Assembly: GCF_000312525.1 (NCBI RefSeq)
Contig: NZ_HE997451.1
Location: forward strand, 531,008 to 595,007
Direction of reading: 5' to 3'
Source of the DNA: Bartonella florencae
Lineage (GTDB): Bacteria > Pseudomonadota > Alphaproteobacteria > Rhizobiales > Rhizobiaceae
DNA: 64,000 nucleotides
The position numbers and the translations under genes were made by a program. The notes under the pieces are model-generated. The model had not been told where the DNA came from, did no database searches, and worked only from the letters and a program-made list of their open reading frames with translations. The stretch's first letter is position 1. Every line of letters starts with the position of its first letter. This document shows positions 19,761 through 30,350 of the stretch, one piece after another.

Positions 19761-21256
19761 ACGGGTTGCTTGGGATCTCCTGGTGCTGTTTCCACACCAA
19801 GATCAGGGAAAGCTATAATGCGTTGACCATTAAAATGTGTATGGATAACAAGAAAGCCGCGCTCTTCAAAATAGCTTAAAAGTCTGCGTGCACGACTTAG
19901 GGAATGGCTTCCATAAAGACGTGCCAAAAATGCATCCGATGGGCAAGGTTTTCCGCTCAAAGCAGCCTGTGCCACATTTAAAAAAACACCTTGAACCTCA
20001 TCTTCTAAACTTTCTGATATTTGCAAAAGGCGTTTCCAGTTTTCACTCACAGCAGTTTTTTCATCAACACAAGCTTGCGCAATAGCTAATTTACGTCGAA
20101 ATTGCGAAAGATTCAAAGGATCTCCCGAAAAACCATGAATACGGCAACGCACCAAGAAATCTTGATAAAGTACCGCTGTAGAGCGATAACAAGCTTCAGG
20201 ATCATCAAGAATTTCCCGAATAACGGGTTCTACTTGGCTATCACGTTCAACAACAGAAAGTTCAGGAAATAAACTCGGATTTTCTTGCAATAATTCTTGT
20301 TTTTTATGCACAACCTCTTCTAACATCTCATGAATTGATTTTTCTCGCACCGGCTCTCGTGATTGTTTAAATGGAATCAAAATTTCCTCCGGTGAAGCAG
20401 TAAAAACAAGTTCTTTTGCATCCATTCGCTCTGTTGGCAAAGGCATTAATTTTGGACTAGAAGAACGTGCCAATGTTTCAACGGGACCAATAACAATCCG
20501 TAAAGAACGCCTTGATAAAGCGGGGCCTAAAGCTATAAAATGCCCCCGTTCAAGATCTCTAAACATTTCTGCTTGGCGACGTTCCATTCCCAACAAATCA
20601 GCAGCACGCATCATATCAATATCTAAAAAAGTCCGCCCCATTAAAAAATTTGATGCTTCAGCAGCAACATTTTTGGCAAGCTTAGCCAAACGCTGTGTCG
20701 CAATAACACCCGCAAGACCACGTTTACGCCCTCGACACATAAGATTTGTCATAGCACTAAGAGAAATTTTACGCGCTTCATCAGAAACTTCTCCCGCCGC
20801 AGCTGGAGCAAACAATTGTGCTTCATCAACCACCACAAGCATGGGATACCAATAATCACGTTCCACATCAAACAACGCGCCAAGAAAGGCGCCCACAGCA
20901 CGCATCTGTTGTTCTGTATCCAACCCCTCAAGATTGAACACCACCGAAACCCTATGTTGGCGAATACGCTGAGCAATACGCGTCAGTTCTAGTTCGCTGT
21001 GTTGAGCCTCAACAATGACATGACCAAATTTATCTGCCAAAGTAACAAAATCACCTTCTGGATCAATCACACAATGTTGCACCCATGAAGCACTTTGTTC
21101 AAGAAGGCGTCGAAGAAGATGTGATTTTCCTGAACCAGAATTGCCCTGCACAAGAAGACGTGTCGCCAATAATTCTTCCAAATCAATGCATGCTGGTATG
21201 GATTTACGCAAAGCATTACATTCTGCCATCTCACCCAAGGCGATCTCAACTTTCAT
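19757..21256 (-). CDS. HerA-like ATPase (DUF87 superfamily)
   Basis: 499 residues. The N-terminal half is a HerA/FtsK-type P-loop ATPase: Walker A GNSGSGKS at 38-45, a DPEGDF segment, Walker [12 protein letters not shown], then [17 protein letters not shown]. The second half has no recognised catalytic motif and ends in a helical region with a winged-helix look ([28 protein letters not shown]). HerA-type ATPases translocate DNA and often act with NurA nucleases, but no nuclease gene is adjacent. The exact role is unknown. Its stop overlaps the end of prs. Confidence 0.83.
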   Translation of the reverse strand: MKVEIALGEMAECNALRKSIPACIDLEELLATRLLVQGNSGSGKSHLLRRLLEQSASWVQHCVIDPEGDFVTLADKFGHVIVEAQHSELELTRIAQRIRQHRVSVVFNLEGLDTEQQMRAVGAFLGALFDVERDYWYPMLVVVDEAQLFAPAAAGEVSDEARKISLSAMTNLMCRGRKRGLAGVIATQRLAKLAKNVAAEASNFLMGRTFLDIDMMRAADLLGMERRQAEMFRDLERGHFIALGPALSRRSLRIVIGPVETLARSSSPKLMPLPTERMDAKELVFTASPEEILIPFKQSREPVREKSIHEMLEEVVHKKQELLQENPSLFPELSVVERDSQVEPVIREILDDPEACYRSTAVLYQDFLVRCRIHGFSGDPLNLSQFRRKLAIAQACVDEKTAVSENWKRLLQISESLEDEVQGVFLNVAQAALSGKPCPSDAFLARLYGSHSLSRARRLLSYFEERGFLVIHTHFNGQRIIAFPDLGVETAPGDPKQPV

Positions 21257-21412
21257 AACATCTCCAGTATTTCATTTTGAATATATTGGCTCTTCATTTT
21301 ATTCTTCTCCCAATAAAGCATGCTTGTAACATTTCCTCTCTCTCAACGGTAGAAATCATCGATTTTTCCCACAACTCTTGCATCTGTGAAGAGTTTGAAT
21401 TATAGAATAAGC

Positions 21413-21445
21413 TTCTGCGTAGACACCCTTGGAGGCAACGCAGAA
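21413..21445 (+). promoter_or_regulatory. Hairpin in the leader of rplY
   Basis: TTCTGCGT at 21413-21420 and its perfect complement at 21438-21445 enclose a 17-base loop, about 100 bases upstream of the rplY start. The spacer also holds a GC-rich patch (GCTGCTGCGTAGCGC), unusual for the surroundings. It could be a 5'-UTR structure for feedback control of L25 or part of a promoter region. No known leader family was recognised. Confidence 0.35.
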
Positions 21446-21542
21446 TGGAGCAATCGCTGCTGCGTAGCGCATATCTTCATATTCATACAAAAACTGTTTT
21501 TGGTTTTTGATGGATCTCCAATCATGTAAAAGGACTTAAATT

Positions 21543-22169
21543 ATGAGTAAAAGCTACACTATTAAGGCCGAAAAACGCGAGCGGGTTGGTAAGGGGTCCT
21601 CCCGTGGACTTCGCCGCAACGGTCTTATACCTGCTGTCATTTATGGTGAAAAGCAACCACCTTTGGCAATCACAGTTCCCTATAAAGAAATTTTCTATAA
21701 AATTCACGCTGGTGGTTTTCGTACCACTGTTGCAACAATTGCAATTGGTAAAGAAAAAATCATGGTTCTCCCCAAAGATTACCAATTAGACCCTGTGCGT
21801 GATTTCCCCTTACATGTAGATTTTTTACGTATTTCAGCAAAATCGGTTGTGGAAGTAAATATCCCCGTACACTTTCTCAATGAAGATACAGCTCTCGGAC
21901 TTAAAAAAGGTGGGGTTCTCAATATTGTTCGCCACGAAATTGAATGTACCGCTCCAGCAAATGCTATCCCTGAAGCAATTGAAATTGACCTTTCTAACTA
22001 TTCTATTGGTGATTCTATCCATATTTCAGCAGTACAACTACCAAAGGATGTGACGCCAGTCATTCAAGATCGAGACTTTACCATTGCAACCATTGCAGCT
22101 CCTGCTGGCATGGATATCAGTGATGAAACTTCCGAACAAGAAAGCAGTGAAGACAACACAAAAAGTTGA
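21543..22169 (+). CDS. rplY: 50S ribosomal protein L25 (general stress protein Ctc)
   Basis: 208 residues, the long CTC-type form: an N-terminal L25 5S-rRNA-binding domain ([24 protein letters not shown]) and a C-terminal TL5 beta-domain ([20 protein letters not shown]), with an acidic tail. It binds 5S rRNA in the large subunit. AAGGACTTAAATT leads into the ATG. pth follows after a hairpin; rplY-pth-ychF is a widely conserved order. Confidence 0.97.
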   Translation: MSKSYTIKAEKRERVGKGSSRGLRRNGLIPAVIYGEKQPPLAITVPYKEIFYKIHAGGFRTTVATIAIGKEKIMVLPKDYQLDPVRDFPLHVDFLRISAKSVVEVNIPVHFLNEDTALGLKKGGVLNIVRHEIECTAPANAIPEAIEIDLSNYSIGDSIHISAVQLPKDVTPVIQDRDFTIATIAAPAGMDISDETSEQESSEDNTKS

Positions 22170-22181
22170 TAAATTTCAGCA

Positions 22182-22200
22182 GGCGGGAGTTTTTCCCGCC
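22182..22200 (+). terminator. Hairpin between rplY and pth
   Basis: GGCGGGA, a five-base loop GTTTT, then TCCCGCC: a 7-bp GC-rich stem 12 bases after the rplY stop. The T-run that follows is weak (TTAATC), so it may attenuate rather than fully stop transcription into pth. Confidence 0.7.
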
Positions 22201-22253
22201 TTAATCTATGGGGGGATATTTAATAAACCTCTCACACTTTACTGAAGGTGCAC

Positions 22254-22835
22254 ATGTGGCTTATTGCTGGTCTTGGTAATCCTGGTTCACAATACCAAAA
22301 CAACCGTCATAATATCGGTTTCATGGCTATTGATGCCATTTATCAGTCCTTGCCTTTTTCCCCGTGGTCAAAAAAATTTCAAGCTGAAATATCCAATGGT
22401 CTCATAAATGGTAAAAAAGCTTTTTTGATAAAACCTCAAACTTTCATGAATCTTTCCGGCCAATCCATTAGCGAAGCCTTACGGTTTTATAAATTAGATG
22501 TGAAAAATTTGATTATCATTTATGATGAATTAGACTTACTACCAGGAGAAGTTCGTGTAAAAACTGGGGGAGGCAATAATGGGCATAATGGCGTAAAATC
22601 TATTGATGCCCATTGTGGTATTGACTACTGCCGTGTGCGTTTAGGAATTGGACGCCCTCATTCCAAAGAGCTTGTTCACCAATATGTCTTAGGAAATTTT
22701 ACAAAATCTGATCAAGAATGGTTACCTGTTCTTTTACAGGCAATTGCAAAAAACATTGCTCTCCTTATAAAAGGTGACAAAAGCGTCTTTATAAATGAAA
22801 TCGCACAAATAATGAGCAACAAAAGCCTATCATAA
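22254..22835 (+). CDS. pth: Peptidyl-tRNA hydrolase
   Basis: 193 residues from the ATG at 22254, five bases after GAAGG; a GTG at 22248 would overlap that site. Motifs: [19 protein letters not shown] with the catalytic His (H20 of E. coli) and Asn, [26 protein letters not shown] and [12 protein letters not shown]. It frees tRNAs from stalled peptides by cleaving the ester bond. It sits downstream of rplY. Confidence 0.97.
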   Translation: MWLIAGLGNPGSQYQNNRHNIGFMAIDAIYQSLPFSPWSKKFQAEISNGLINGKKAFLIKPQTFMNLSGQSISEALRFYKLDVKNLIIIYDELDLLPGEVRVKTGGGNNGHNGVKSIDAHCGIDYCRVRLGIGRPHSKELVHQYVLGNFTKSDQEWLPVLLQAIAKNIALLIKGDKSVFINEIAQIMSNKSLS

Positions 22836-23125
22836 CAGCTCTTTATCCTTAAGACAGAATAAATCAACATTGTTCTGTACAATTCTTGTGAATTCCCTCA
22901 CTTCAAAAAGAAAGAGGTAAATGAGCGAATAGAAAAGCCAACACCATTCTCTTTAGCATTTAAAAAGATCCATTGGCTTAAAAGTTAACTTTGTTACACA
23001 ATACTTAAATTAACTCAAAACTTTAAAAGTTCTCCCATAGCTTTGCAACACCACGACATGCAAGCCAATAGAAACACAATCATAAATGATTAAATCACCT
23101 CTTAATTAAAATAGCCTTCTGAGAA

Positions 23126-23869
23126 TTAAAACAAATCACTGGGATGAATGGTGGATTCTAGGGGATCATAAACATTGGATTGCTGACTTAATACACGAGG
23201 TGCACTTGCATTGTTCTGCAACACCACCACACGCGAACCAACAGGAACACGATCATAAAGGTCAATAATATCTTGATTCAGCAAACGAATGCACCCACTT
23301 GAAATAGCACGACCAATCGACCACGATTCATGAGAGCCATGAATGCGGAAGAGCGTATCCTGCCCATTTTTGAAAAGATAAAGTGCGCGAGCTCCCAATG
23401 GATTATCAGCTCCTGGTGGCATTCCTTTGCCTAGGTGCCCATAACGTTCTGGTTCTCTAGCCATCATTGCCGCCGTAGGAACCCAACTTGGCCATCGGCG
23501 CTTGCGCTGTATAATTCCCTCACCTTCAAATGCTAGCCCCTCCTTACCAACTCCAATACCATAACGCAAAGCGCTTCCATTTTCGCCAATAAGATAAAGA
23601 AAACATTCCTGCGTATCGACAACCAGTGTTCCAGGTGGATAAGACGTATAATAAATGACTCTTTGACGCCAAAATTTGGGGTCAATTGTTGCAAGATCAA
23701 TAGCAGGCAATAAATAAGGCTCATTTGTTACAGGGCCATATAAGGCCTGCATTTCTGCTGGAATATGTAGAACTTGTTGAGACGCAACAGACAACATATC
23801 TGAATGGCGCGTAGCACATCCAACCAAAGCCAAAGGTGCTGCAATTAAAAAGGCACGACGAGATAACAC
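23126..23869 (-). CDS. L,D-transpeptidase (YkuD domain), lipoprotein-like
   Basis: 247 residues. The N-terminus SRRAFLIAAPLALVGCATRH combines an arginine pair with a lipobox (LVGC), so the protein is exported and may be lipid-anchored. The YkuD domain carries the catalytic pattern IHGSHESWSIGRAISSGCIRLLNQD, with the active cysteine in SSGCIR. Such enzymes make 3-3 crosslinks in peptidoglycan or attach proteins to it; several act on outer membrane beta-barrels in Rhizobiales. The start is GTG at 23869. It converges on pth. Confidence 0.93.
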   Translation of the reverse strand: MLSRRAFLIAAPLALVGCATRHSDMLSVASQQVLHIPAEMQALYGPVTNEPYLLPAIDLATIDPKFWRQRVIYYTSYPPGTLVVDTQECFLYLIGENGSALRYGIGVGKEGLAFEGEGIIQRKRRWPSWVPTAAMMAREPERYGHLGKGMPPGADNPLGARALYLFKNGQDTLFRIHGSHESWSIGRAISSGCIRLLNQDIIDLYDRVPVGSRVVVLQNNASAPRVLSQQSNVYDPLESTIHPSDLF

Positions 23870-24127
23870 GCTTCTATTTTCTCCGATTAATTTTCATGCA
23901 GATTTGCATACTATGAAAAACTTAGCACATTATTAACGTTAATTTGAAATTCCTTTGCCATGAAAGCAAAAAATTTTAAAATTTGACAAAAAAGAGACAA
24001 TCATTTTCTCCAAATAGTTTTTTTCTTCTCTACAGCAATAGAAGACTATCACTCTTCTCAAAATATGCTATAAAAACGCCGAAAACGCGTTATTTTAATT
24101 ATAAAGTTAATAGAAAAGAAGAGGTTC

Positions 24128-25231
24128 ATGGGTTTTAAATGCGGTATTGTGGGATTACCTAATGTTGGTAAATCCACCCTTTTTAATGCATTAACAAAAA
24201 CGGCTACAGCTCAAGCTGCTAATTATCCTTTTTGCACAATCGAGCCCAATACCGGTGAAGTTGCTGTCCCAGATTTACGGATGGAGAAAATTGCCTCCAT
24301 CGCGGGTTCAAAAGAAATCATTCCTACGCGCATCAGTTTTGTTGATATTGCTGGGCTTGTGCGTGGAGCTTCAAAAGGCGAAGGTTTAGGCAATAAATTT
24401 TTAGCCAATATCCGTGAGGTTGATGCCATTATTCACGTTTTACGCTGTTTCCAAGATGATGATATTACCCATGTAGAAGGACGCATTGATCCTCTTTCTG
24501 ACGCAGCAACTGTTGAAACAGAACTTATGCTTGCTGATCTTGAAAGTTTGGAGCGGCGTATCGTACAAATCCGTAAACGTGCCACTGGAAAAGACAAAGA
24601 AGCTCTTACAATTCTGCCCATTATGGAAGCAGCATTAAATTTATTACAGAAAGGAAATCCTGTTCGATTGTTGCTTAAAGATCTCTCTTCCGATGAACGT
24701 CGTACTCTTGAGAGTTTAAATCTTCTCACTTCCAAGCCTGTTCTTTATGTGTGTAATGTGAGCGAAAATGATGCTGCTCATGGAAATAGCTTTACCCAAA
24801 CGGTCGAAAAAATGGCAACAGAGCAAAATGCTCAAAGCATTATCATTTCTGCTTCTATCGAAGCTGAAATCACACAACTTAGTGATGCAGAAGCTTTAGA
24901 GTATCTTAATGCCTTAGAGCTCTTTGAACCAAGTCTAAACCGCCTCATTCGTGCTGGCTACTCTTTGCTGGATCTCATTACTTATTTTACCTGTGGTCCT
25001 AAAGAAACACGCGCATGGACAGTCATACGTGGCACAAAAGCTCCCCAAGCAGCTGGTGTTATCCATTCAGACTTTGAACGTGGTTTCATTCGTGCCCAAA
25101 CCATAAGCTACGAGGATTATATTGCCTTAGGGGGAGAAAACGGCGCTAAAGAAGCAGGCAAAGCCCGTGATGAAGGTAAAGAATATATTGTGCAAGACGG
25201 CGATATCATGTTGTTTAAACATAATACTTAA
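24128..25231 (+). CDS. ychF: Ribosome-binding ATPase YchF (Obg family)
   Basis: 367 residues. G1 is GLPNVGKST at 8-16, G3 is [20 protein letters not shown], and the G4 position reads NVSE rather than NKxD, the mark of YchF (OLA1), which prefers ATP. The C-terminal TGS domain contains [36 protein letters not shown]. It binds ribosomes and affects oxidative stress response. AGAGG precedes the ATG. Confidence 0.97.
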   Translation: MGFKCGIVGLPNVGKSTLFNALTKTATAQAANYPFCTIEPNTGEVAVPDLRMEKIASIAGSKEIIPTRISFVDIAGLVRGASKGEGLGNKFLANIREVDAIIHVLRCFQDDDITHVEGRIDPLSDAATVETELMLADLESLERRIVQIRKRATGKDKEALTILPIMEAALNLLQKGNPVRLLLKDLSSDERRTLESLNLLTSKPVLYVCNVSENDAAHGNSFTQTVEKMATEQNAQSIIISASIEAEITQLSDAEALEYLNALELFEPSLNRLIRAGYSLLDLITYFTCGPKETRAWTVIRGTKAPQAAGVIHSDFERGFIRAQTISYEDYIALGGENGAKEAGKARDEGKEYIVQDGDIMLFKHNT

Positions 25232-25544
25232 ATATCAGCTCTCTCTTAATATTTTACATCTTTTAAGCAAATAAATAGCAGGGATAAGATTTGCAAAGAT
25301 CCCTCTATAGAGTTTTAAGAATTAAATATTCTATTTGAAGTCTTTTTAGCAGCACAAAATATGTAGGGTATTTTTCTTTCAAACAAATTGAAATTATTAC
25401 GATTGAAGCTCCATTTTCCTTTGAATTGTAAAAAGAAAGGAGCTGCTTGCCTAAAGTTTTCGTAAAATGCCTTATATAAAAAAACAGCGCCATCCTATAT
25501 TATGACAGCGACTGTTCTCTTTATTCAAAAATGACAATAGGAAA
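25232..25544. other. Spacer at convergent gene ends, nothing recognised
   Basis: 313 AT-rich bases between the ychF stop and the PRC-barrel gene stop. No convincing terminator hairpin or gene was found. Confidence 0.45.
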
Positions 25545-25985
25545 TTAGCGTGCCCAATGTCCTTCATATTTAAATGTTGGAGCTTCTTTTAAAGAATCCT
25601 TTGTTGCATTTGTAATAAGTTTCCACTTACCATAATCATTTGTCATCTGTATTGCTTCTGGAGAAACAACTACATAACTCTCCCCTATACCAAGGAAACC
25701 ACCGACAGCAACAACAAATCCAGCAATGTTATTTTCACGCAGGATAATATCTTTTACTTCACCAATATTTTCATTTTCTATATTGTAGACATTTGCCCCA
25801 ATAAGACTTGAAGCAACAAAATCCGTTGCTAAAGGTGTAACGTAACGCACAGACATATCTGATCCCACCTGAACAACACCGGTCGAAGAAATCATTTCAG
25901 AGTTAGAAGGCACTTTGAAAGACTGAGCATAAATACTAGAAATCATAAAAAATGATATAAGAATAGTATAGGCAATTTTCTTCAT
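25545..25985 (-). CDS. Exported PRC-barrel domain protein
   Basis: 146 residues. A signal peptide (KKIAYTILISFFMISSIYAQS) is followed by one PRC-barrel domain: SSLIGANVYNIENENIGEVKDIILRENNIAGFVVAVGGFLGIGESYVVV in pieces over residues 60-115. PRC-barrels occur in the photosynthetic reaction centre H subunit and RimM and generally mediate protein contacts. Exported single-domain forms are common in Rhizobiales with no assigned role. GGAG lies before the ATG. Confidence 0.8.
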   Translation of the reverse strand: MKKIAYTILISFFMISSIYAQSFKVPSNSEMISSTGVVQVGSDMSVRYVTPLATDFVASSLIGANVYNIENENIGEVKDIILRENNIAGFVVAVGGFLGIGESYVVVSPEAIQMTNDYGKWKLITNATKDSLKEAPTFKYEGHWAR

Positions 25986-26103
25986 TTTAACATCTCCGTT
26001 TTTACTTTGCTTTTACTTTATAAAGTGTCAATGCATCATAATCAGAATTGTTCCCTAAACTCTTTATATTCTCTCAAGACAAGTGGCCATAACTTTTTTT
26101 CTT

Positions 26104-26982
26104 TTAGTCTTTTGCCTTCTCCTCCAATTTTTCTTCTAAACCACGCCAGATATGGGCTTTTAAAATATAAACAAACCCTCCAAAAATGATTAAAAATAAA
26201 ATAACACGAAAACCGGTTTTTTTACGAATTTCCATATGAGGATCAGCAGCCCACATCAAAAAAGCAGAAACATCACGCGCATAATGCTCAACTGTCTCAG
26301 GAGTTTCATCTTCATAAGACACAATACCATCACTCAAAGGAGGTGCCATAGTTAAAGAATTACCGGCAATAAAATAAGGATTATACCAAGAACCATCGGC
26401 AATCTTTATATTCTCTGGAGCCTTCTGATATCCTGTCAAAAGAGCTGTAATATAATCTGGACCAGCAGTATTATAATGAGTCAACACATCAGAAATAACA
26501 GCAGGAAACGGCAAAGATACAGCGCGCGCGCGTGCCATTAAAGATAAATCTGGAGGATAAGCACCATTAAAAATGAGTCTTGTTTCTTCTTCATGAGCAA
26601 AAGGAGAAGGAAAATAATCTGTTGCAACCCCAGCACGCTTAAAAAACTGCCCTTCTCGATTAGGACCATCACGCACTTCATATTGCCCTGCCAAAGCCTT
26701 AATCTGTTCTTGATCATAGCCAAGAGCTTTCAAATCGCGAAAAGCGACATATTTTAACCCGTGGCAACTAGAACAAACCTGTTTATAAACCTTTAATCCG
26801 CGCCGCAATTGCGCTTTATCATAAACTCCAAACGGCCCTGAAAAGCTCCATTCTTGTTTTTTAGGAACATATAAGGGGAAAGAAACAAACGCCTCCTCTT
26901 TATCAGAGACACTAGCGGCCCTACTATGAAAAGGAAAGCCTATCAAAGCCATAACCATCAATCTGATAAAAGTATTTACCAT
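26104..26982 (-). CDS. petC: Cytochrome c1 subunit of the bc1 complex
   Basis: 292 residues. Signal peptide at the start, heme c motif CSSCH in VYKQVCSSCHGLKYVAF, the axial methionine region LTMAPPLSDG, and a C-terminal anchor (VILFLIIFGGFVYILKAHIW). It passes electrons from the Rieske centre to soluble or membrane cytochrome c in the periplasm. The ATG overlaps the petB stop (26976-26982), so translation is coupled. It is the last gene of petABC, read leftward. Confidence 0.97.
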   Translation of the reverse strand: MVNTFIRLMVMALIGFPFHSRAASVSDKEEAFVSFPLYVPKKQEWSFSGPFGVYDKAQLRRGLKVYKQVCSSCHGLKYVAFRDLKALGYDQEQIKALAGQYEVRDGPNREGQFFKRAGVATDYFPSPFAHEEETRLIFNGAYPPDLSLMARARAVSLPFPAVISDVLTHYNTAGPDYITALLTGYQKAPENIKIADGSWYNPYFIAGNSLTMAPPLSDGIVSYEDETPETVEHYARDVSAFLMWAADPHMEIRKKTGFRVILFLIIFGGFVYILKAHIWRGLEEKLEEKAKD

Positions 26983-28232
26983 AGTCTCTTTTTTTTCTGT
27001 TTCATATCTTCAGTAATTGAAGAAGGCAAAGGGCGACTCTTTTCAAAAGTAGGGAGAACAGGCAAAATAATGAGAAAAAATATAAAATAATAAGCCGTAG
27101 CCAATTGAGTCCATAAAAGAATACCCTCACTGATTTCTCTTGAACCAAGATAGCCAAGAAAAACAACATCTGCAATAAATACCCAAAAGAAAATTTTATA
27201 AATAGGCCGATATCTTGCAGAACATATTTTAGAGCGATCTAACCATGGAACAAAAAATAAAATGAAAAGAGAACCTGCTAAGATAACAACTCCTAAAAAA
27301 GTAGATGACAAAACACCAATATTAAAAGTTATGGCACGCAGCATGGCATAAAAAGGCAAAAAATACCATTCTGGCACCACACGAAGGGGGGCCTTTAGAG
27401 GATCTGCAACGGTATAATTTTCAGCCTGCCCCATATAATCAGGCATATAAAACAAAAACCAAGCAAAAAAGATGAGAAAAACAGTAATGGCAAAAATATC
27501 TTTGATAAGTGCATAGGGAGTAAAAGGAACTGTTTCCTCATTCGATTGTATTGTAAGACCAGTTGGATTGCCCTGCCCAACTTGGTGGATTGCGAAGATA
27601 TGAATCCCTACAAAAAAAAGCAAAACAAAGGACAACAAATAATGGAAAACATAAAAACGATTCAAGGTTGGTTGCCCAACACTATAACCACCAAGAAGTG
27701 TTTCATGCAACCATGTCCCTACCAAAGGAACTGCTTTCAAAAGACCAGCAACCACTGAAGCAGCAGAAACAGACATCATCCCCCAAACCAGCACATAACC
27801 AAAAAATGCTATTGCCATCATGAGTATATAGATGAAAATACCGGTAACCCAAACCATTTCTCGCATATTTTTATAAGAGCCATAATAAAGTCCGCGCGCG
27901 AAATGAATATAAACAGCGATAAAAAAGAACGACGATCCAACACAATGCCATGGACGAAAGAGCCAACCAAACTGCCCTTCGCGTCTAAATCGTTCACCTG
28001 TTTCAAAAGCCAAATGAACATCTGGCACATAATGCAGTGATAAGACAATTCCGGTCAAAAGCTGCGATAAAAGCATAACGGTCAAAATGCCGCCAAATGT
28101 ATAAAAATAATTCAAATTACGTGGAACAGGAAAAATAACAAATGCATTGTAAAGAAAGCGGGGCAAAGGTAAACGCTTATCGAACCAACGAGCAAGAGCA
28201 CTTTTTGGAAAATAGGGAGGAAATTTTGCCAT
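26976..28232 (-). CDS. petB: Cytochrome b subunit of the bc1 complex
   Basis: 418 residues with eight membrane helices. Heme-binding histidines sit in FRPWHCVGSSFFFIAVYIHFARG and FYVFHYLLSFVLLFFVGIHIFAIH; the Qo-site PEWY motif is in VVPEWYFLPFYAMLRA. It oxidises ubiquinol at the Qo site and reduces quinone at Qi, pumping protons by the Q cycle. AGGATAAAG precedes the ATG, four bases after petA. Confidence 0.98.
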   Translation of the reverse strand: MAKFPPYFPKSALARWFDKRLPLPRFLYNAFVIFPVPRNLNYFYTFGGILTVMLLSQLLTGIVLSLHYVPDVHLAFETGERFRREGQFGWLFRPWHCVGSSFFFIAVYIHFARGLYYGSYKNMREMVWVTGIFIYILMMAIAFFGYVLVWGMMSVSAASVVAGLLKAVPLVGTWLHETLLGGYSVGQPTLNRFYVFHYLLSFVLLFFVGIHIFAIHQVGQGNPTGLTIQSNEETVPFTPYALIKDIFAITVFLIFFAWFLFYMPDYMGQAENYTVADPLKAPLRVVPEWYFLPFYAMLRAITFNIGVLSSTFLGVVILAGSLFILFFVPWLDRSKICSARYRPIYKIFFWVFIADVVFLGYLGSREISEGILLWTQLATAYYFIFFLIILPVLPTFEKSRPLPSSITEDMKQKKKRLW

Positions 28233-28236
28233 GACT

Positions 28237-28794
28237 TTATCCTATTTTCAGCAAAGTATCAGAAAGAAATTGATAAGGTGGAATAGCGAGATTATAGTTA
28301 GCAGGTCCCGAGCGCACTCTTCCAGCTGTATCATAAACAGACCCATGGCATGGACACAACCACCCACCAAATTTCCCTGATTGGCCAAGTGTCACACAAC
28401 CCAGATGCGTACAAAGATTAATGAGAATAAGCCAATTTTCACGCCCGTTCCCAGCTGAACGGGCAAGATCTGTCGCTTCTTCTTCACTTTCAAGATTAGG
28501 ATTGCGTGCCTGACGATCTCTCAAAACACTCAAATTTGTAGCACGCGCCTCAGCAATTTCTTTTGCAGTGCGATTACGAATAACAACAGGCTGTCCCCGC
28601 CACTTAACCGTTACCGACATCCCCTCTTCAATACCAGAAAGATCCACTTCAACAGAAGAAGCTGCCAAAACAGCCTCATCTGGACGCAACTGACGAATAA
28701 AAGGCCATGCAACAATCCCCATCCCAGCAGCCCCTGTCAGACCTGTCAGACCTGTCAGCAAAAACAGAAAATCCCGCCTCGTCTTCTCACTCAT
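28237..28794 (-). CDS. petA: Rieske iron-sulfur subunit of the bc1 complex
   Basis: 185 residues from the ATG at 28794, which puts the twin-arginine motif TRRDFL at residues 5-10; an in-frame ATG at 28815 adds seven residues. Neither start has a strong ribosome binding site. The 2Fe-2S cluster is held by CTHLGC and CPCHGS. The Tat signal core has LTG three times in a row, coded by a 9-bp tandem repeat. First gene of petABC. Confidence 0.97.
   Translation of the reverse strand: MSEKTRRDFLFLLTGLTGLTGAAGMGIVAWPFIRQLRPDEAVLAASSVEVDLSGIEEGMSVTVKWRGQPVVIRNRTAKEIAEARATNLSVLRDRQARNPNLESEEEATDLARSAGNGRENWLILINLCTHLGCVTLGQSGKFGGWLCPCHGSVYDTAGRVRSGPANYNLAIPPYQFLSDTLLKIG
28734..28758. repeat. 9-bp tandem repeat in the petA signal sequence
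   Basis: CTGTCAGAC repeated at 28734, 28743 and 28752 (third copy seven bases). On the coding strand it gives LTG-LTG-LTG in the hydrophobic core of the Tat signal. Copy changes would be in frame. Confidence 0.85.
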
Positions 28795-29577
28795 TATCTT
28801 AACTAGAGAGCCCATTCATTAAAATAATTTTTACCATACCATCTTCTATGATACAACCCACAGTCATTCAAATCCTTAAACCATAAAAAACATCTTATTA
28901 TCTGTGGAATTTTCTCTCTTCTTCTCTTTCTTCACTAAACTTTATGACAACAACCAATAGAATTCCCCCCACTCTCTGTTCTTTTCGATACTCTTTCTTT
29001 TTACTTCTTTTTACTTTTTGCATTCTAAAATTGAAATTTTCTGTTCAAGCCTTCAAGTACAACTTCAATAGCTTCAAAATACGAATACATCACCAAAATT
29101 ATTCTTTTCCCTTGCTTCCCGCTTATCGCAAAGACAGCTAATTTATTGAACTCAAACAATATTCAAATATTTCACTGTCTCACCAATACACGCACCATCA
29201 AAGTCATTTAAGAAATGATCGACACAAAGCCCTTCCGTAGCTAAGCTTTACAAAAAAATTCAATTTTGCATTTAATTTGCTTTATCCCATCCCCAACAAA
29301 ATATTGAGACAACAAAACTTCACAAACAAAATAATCCCAAATAATCTTTTTATAAAATCTGTTCTCGTAATGATAAACAGCTATCTCTAAATGCATGAAC
29401 TATGATCATCTTTCATGGTTCATATTTTACTCATCTTATATAAAGATATAACTTCTCTTTGAAAGTCGAAAACAAATAAGAGCAAAATGTAAAAAATACA
29501 TGCTTTTCAATGATATTTTTTGAATAAACAACAGAGCTTCTTTACAAAGACAAAGAAAAAATCATACTACATAAAAT
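28795..29577. other. Divergent intergenic region petA / trmL
   Basis: About 780 AT-rich bases that must hold the petABC and trmL promoters. A near-perfect inverted repeat (ATGAACTATGA at 29395-29405, TCATGGTTCAT at 29413-29423, one mismatch, 7-base loop) is the only structured element seen. An open frame at 28944-29141 looks random: no ribosome binding site and no domain. Confidence 0.5.
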
Positions 29578-30045
29578 ATGACACTTCACATTGCACTTTT
29601 TCAACCTGATATTGCTGGTAATACTGGAACGATTTTACGTCTTAGCGCCTGTTTTGGTTTACATGTTCATATTATTGAACCAGCCGGCTTTAATCTGTCA
29701 GATCGCAATCTTAAGCGAGCAGGGTTGGATTATCTTGAACATGCTTCGCTAGAGAGACATATAGATTGGCAACATTTTATCAACACCATGAGAAATTTGA
29801 ACCGTCGTCTTTTGCTTTTAAGCACTAAAGCAGAAAAATGCTATACGCGGATATGCTATCAAAAAGGTGATGTCTTACTTTTTGGTCGTGAATCGGCAGG
29901 GGTTCCCGATTATGTTCATGAAGCCGTTGATTGCGCATTGAAAATTCCCATGCAAGCACACGCACGCTCTCTAAATCTTGCCATGAGTGTAGCCATAACA
30001 ACAGGAGAAGCACTGCGCCAAATTGGTTATTATGAAAATAAATAA
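29578..30045 (+). CDS. trmL: tRNA (cytidine(34)-2'-O)-methyltransferase
   Basis: 155 residues, a minimal SPOUT methyltransferase. The three knot motifs are visible: LFQPDIAGNTGTILRLSACFG, FGRESAGVPDYV and IPMQAHARSLNLAMSVAI. TrmL methylates the wobble ribose of tRNA-Leu isoacceptors. No strong ribosome binding site precedes the ATG. Confidence 0.94.
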   Translation: MTLHIALFQPDIAGNTGTILRLSACFGLHVHIIEPAGFNLSDRNLKRAGLDYLEHASLERHIDWQHFINTMRNLNRRLLLLSTKAEKCYTRICYQKGDVLLFGRESAGVPDYVHEAVDCALKIPMQAHARSLNLAMSVAITTGEALRQIGYYENK

Positions 30046-30223
30046 AACTTTATATATAAAATAAGAAAATCCCTTTAAGGGATTCAATATATTGATTAAA
30101 GTGCCAATATTCTATACAGAGCCAACGATTTTCAAATAAAATCATCACATCTCTCTAAGGTTCAGACACTTCTCAATGATACTTCTGAAATAAGCTACAA
30201 AACAATTTTACAAATCATCAGAA

Positions 30224-30282
30224 AAAAACGATGCACAATTGAATGAGTGTTAAGACCAATAACACCTCACCGCATCGTTTTT
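30224..30282. terminator. Bidirectional terminator between trmL and cca
   Basis: A perfect 11-bp outer stem, AAAAACGATGC at 30224-30234 with GCATCGTTTTT at 30272-30282. An inner stem (GAGTGTT with AACACCTC, one bulge) extends it. The A/T ends give U-runs in both directions, serving both convergent genes. A smaller palindrome, AATCCC-TTTAA-GGGATT, lies at 30068-30084 without a T-run. Confidence 0.82.
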
Positions 30283-30350
30283 ACTACCAATAACCAAATG
30301 GTAAAAAATCATACTCAAAAAGAACAAAAGCATCTTGGGGGAAAAAAACT

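Noticed and set aside
19757-21256. HerA-NurA type defence or repair cassette
   Set aside because: No nuclease or other defence gene is adjacent; neighbours are prs and rplY, so it is probably a core gene.
28944-29141. Open frame with a hydrophobic stretch in the petA-trmL spacer
   Set aside because: No ribosome binding site; the hydrophobic run comes from T-rich sequence.
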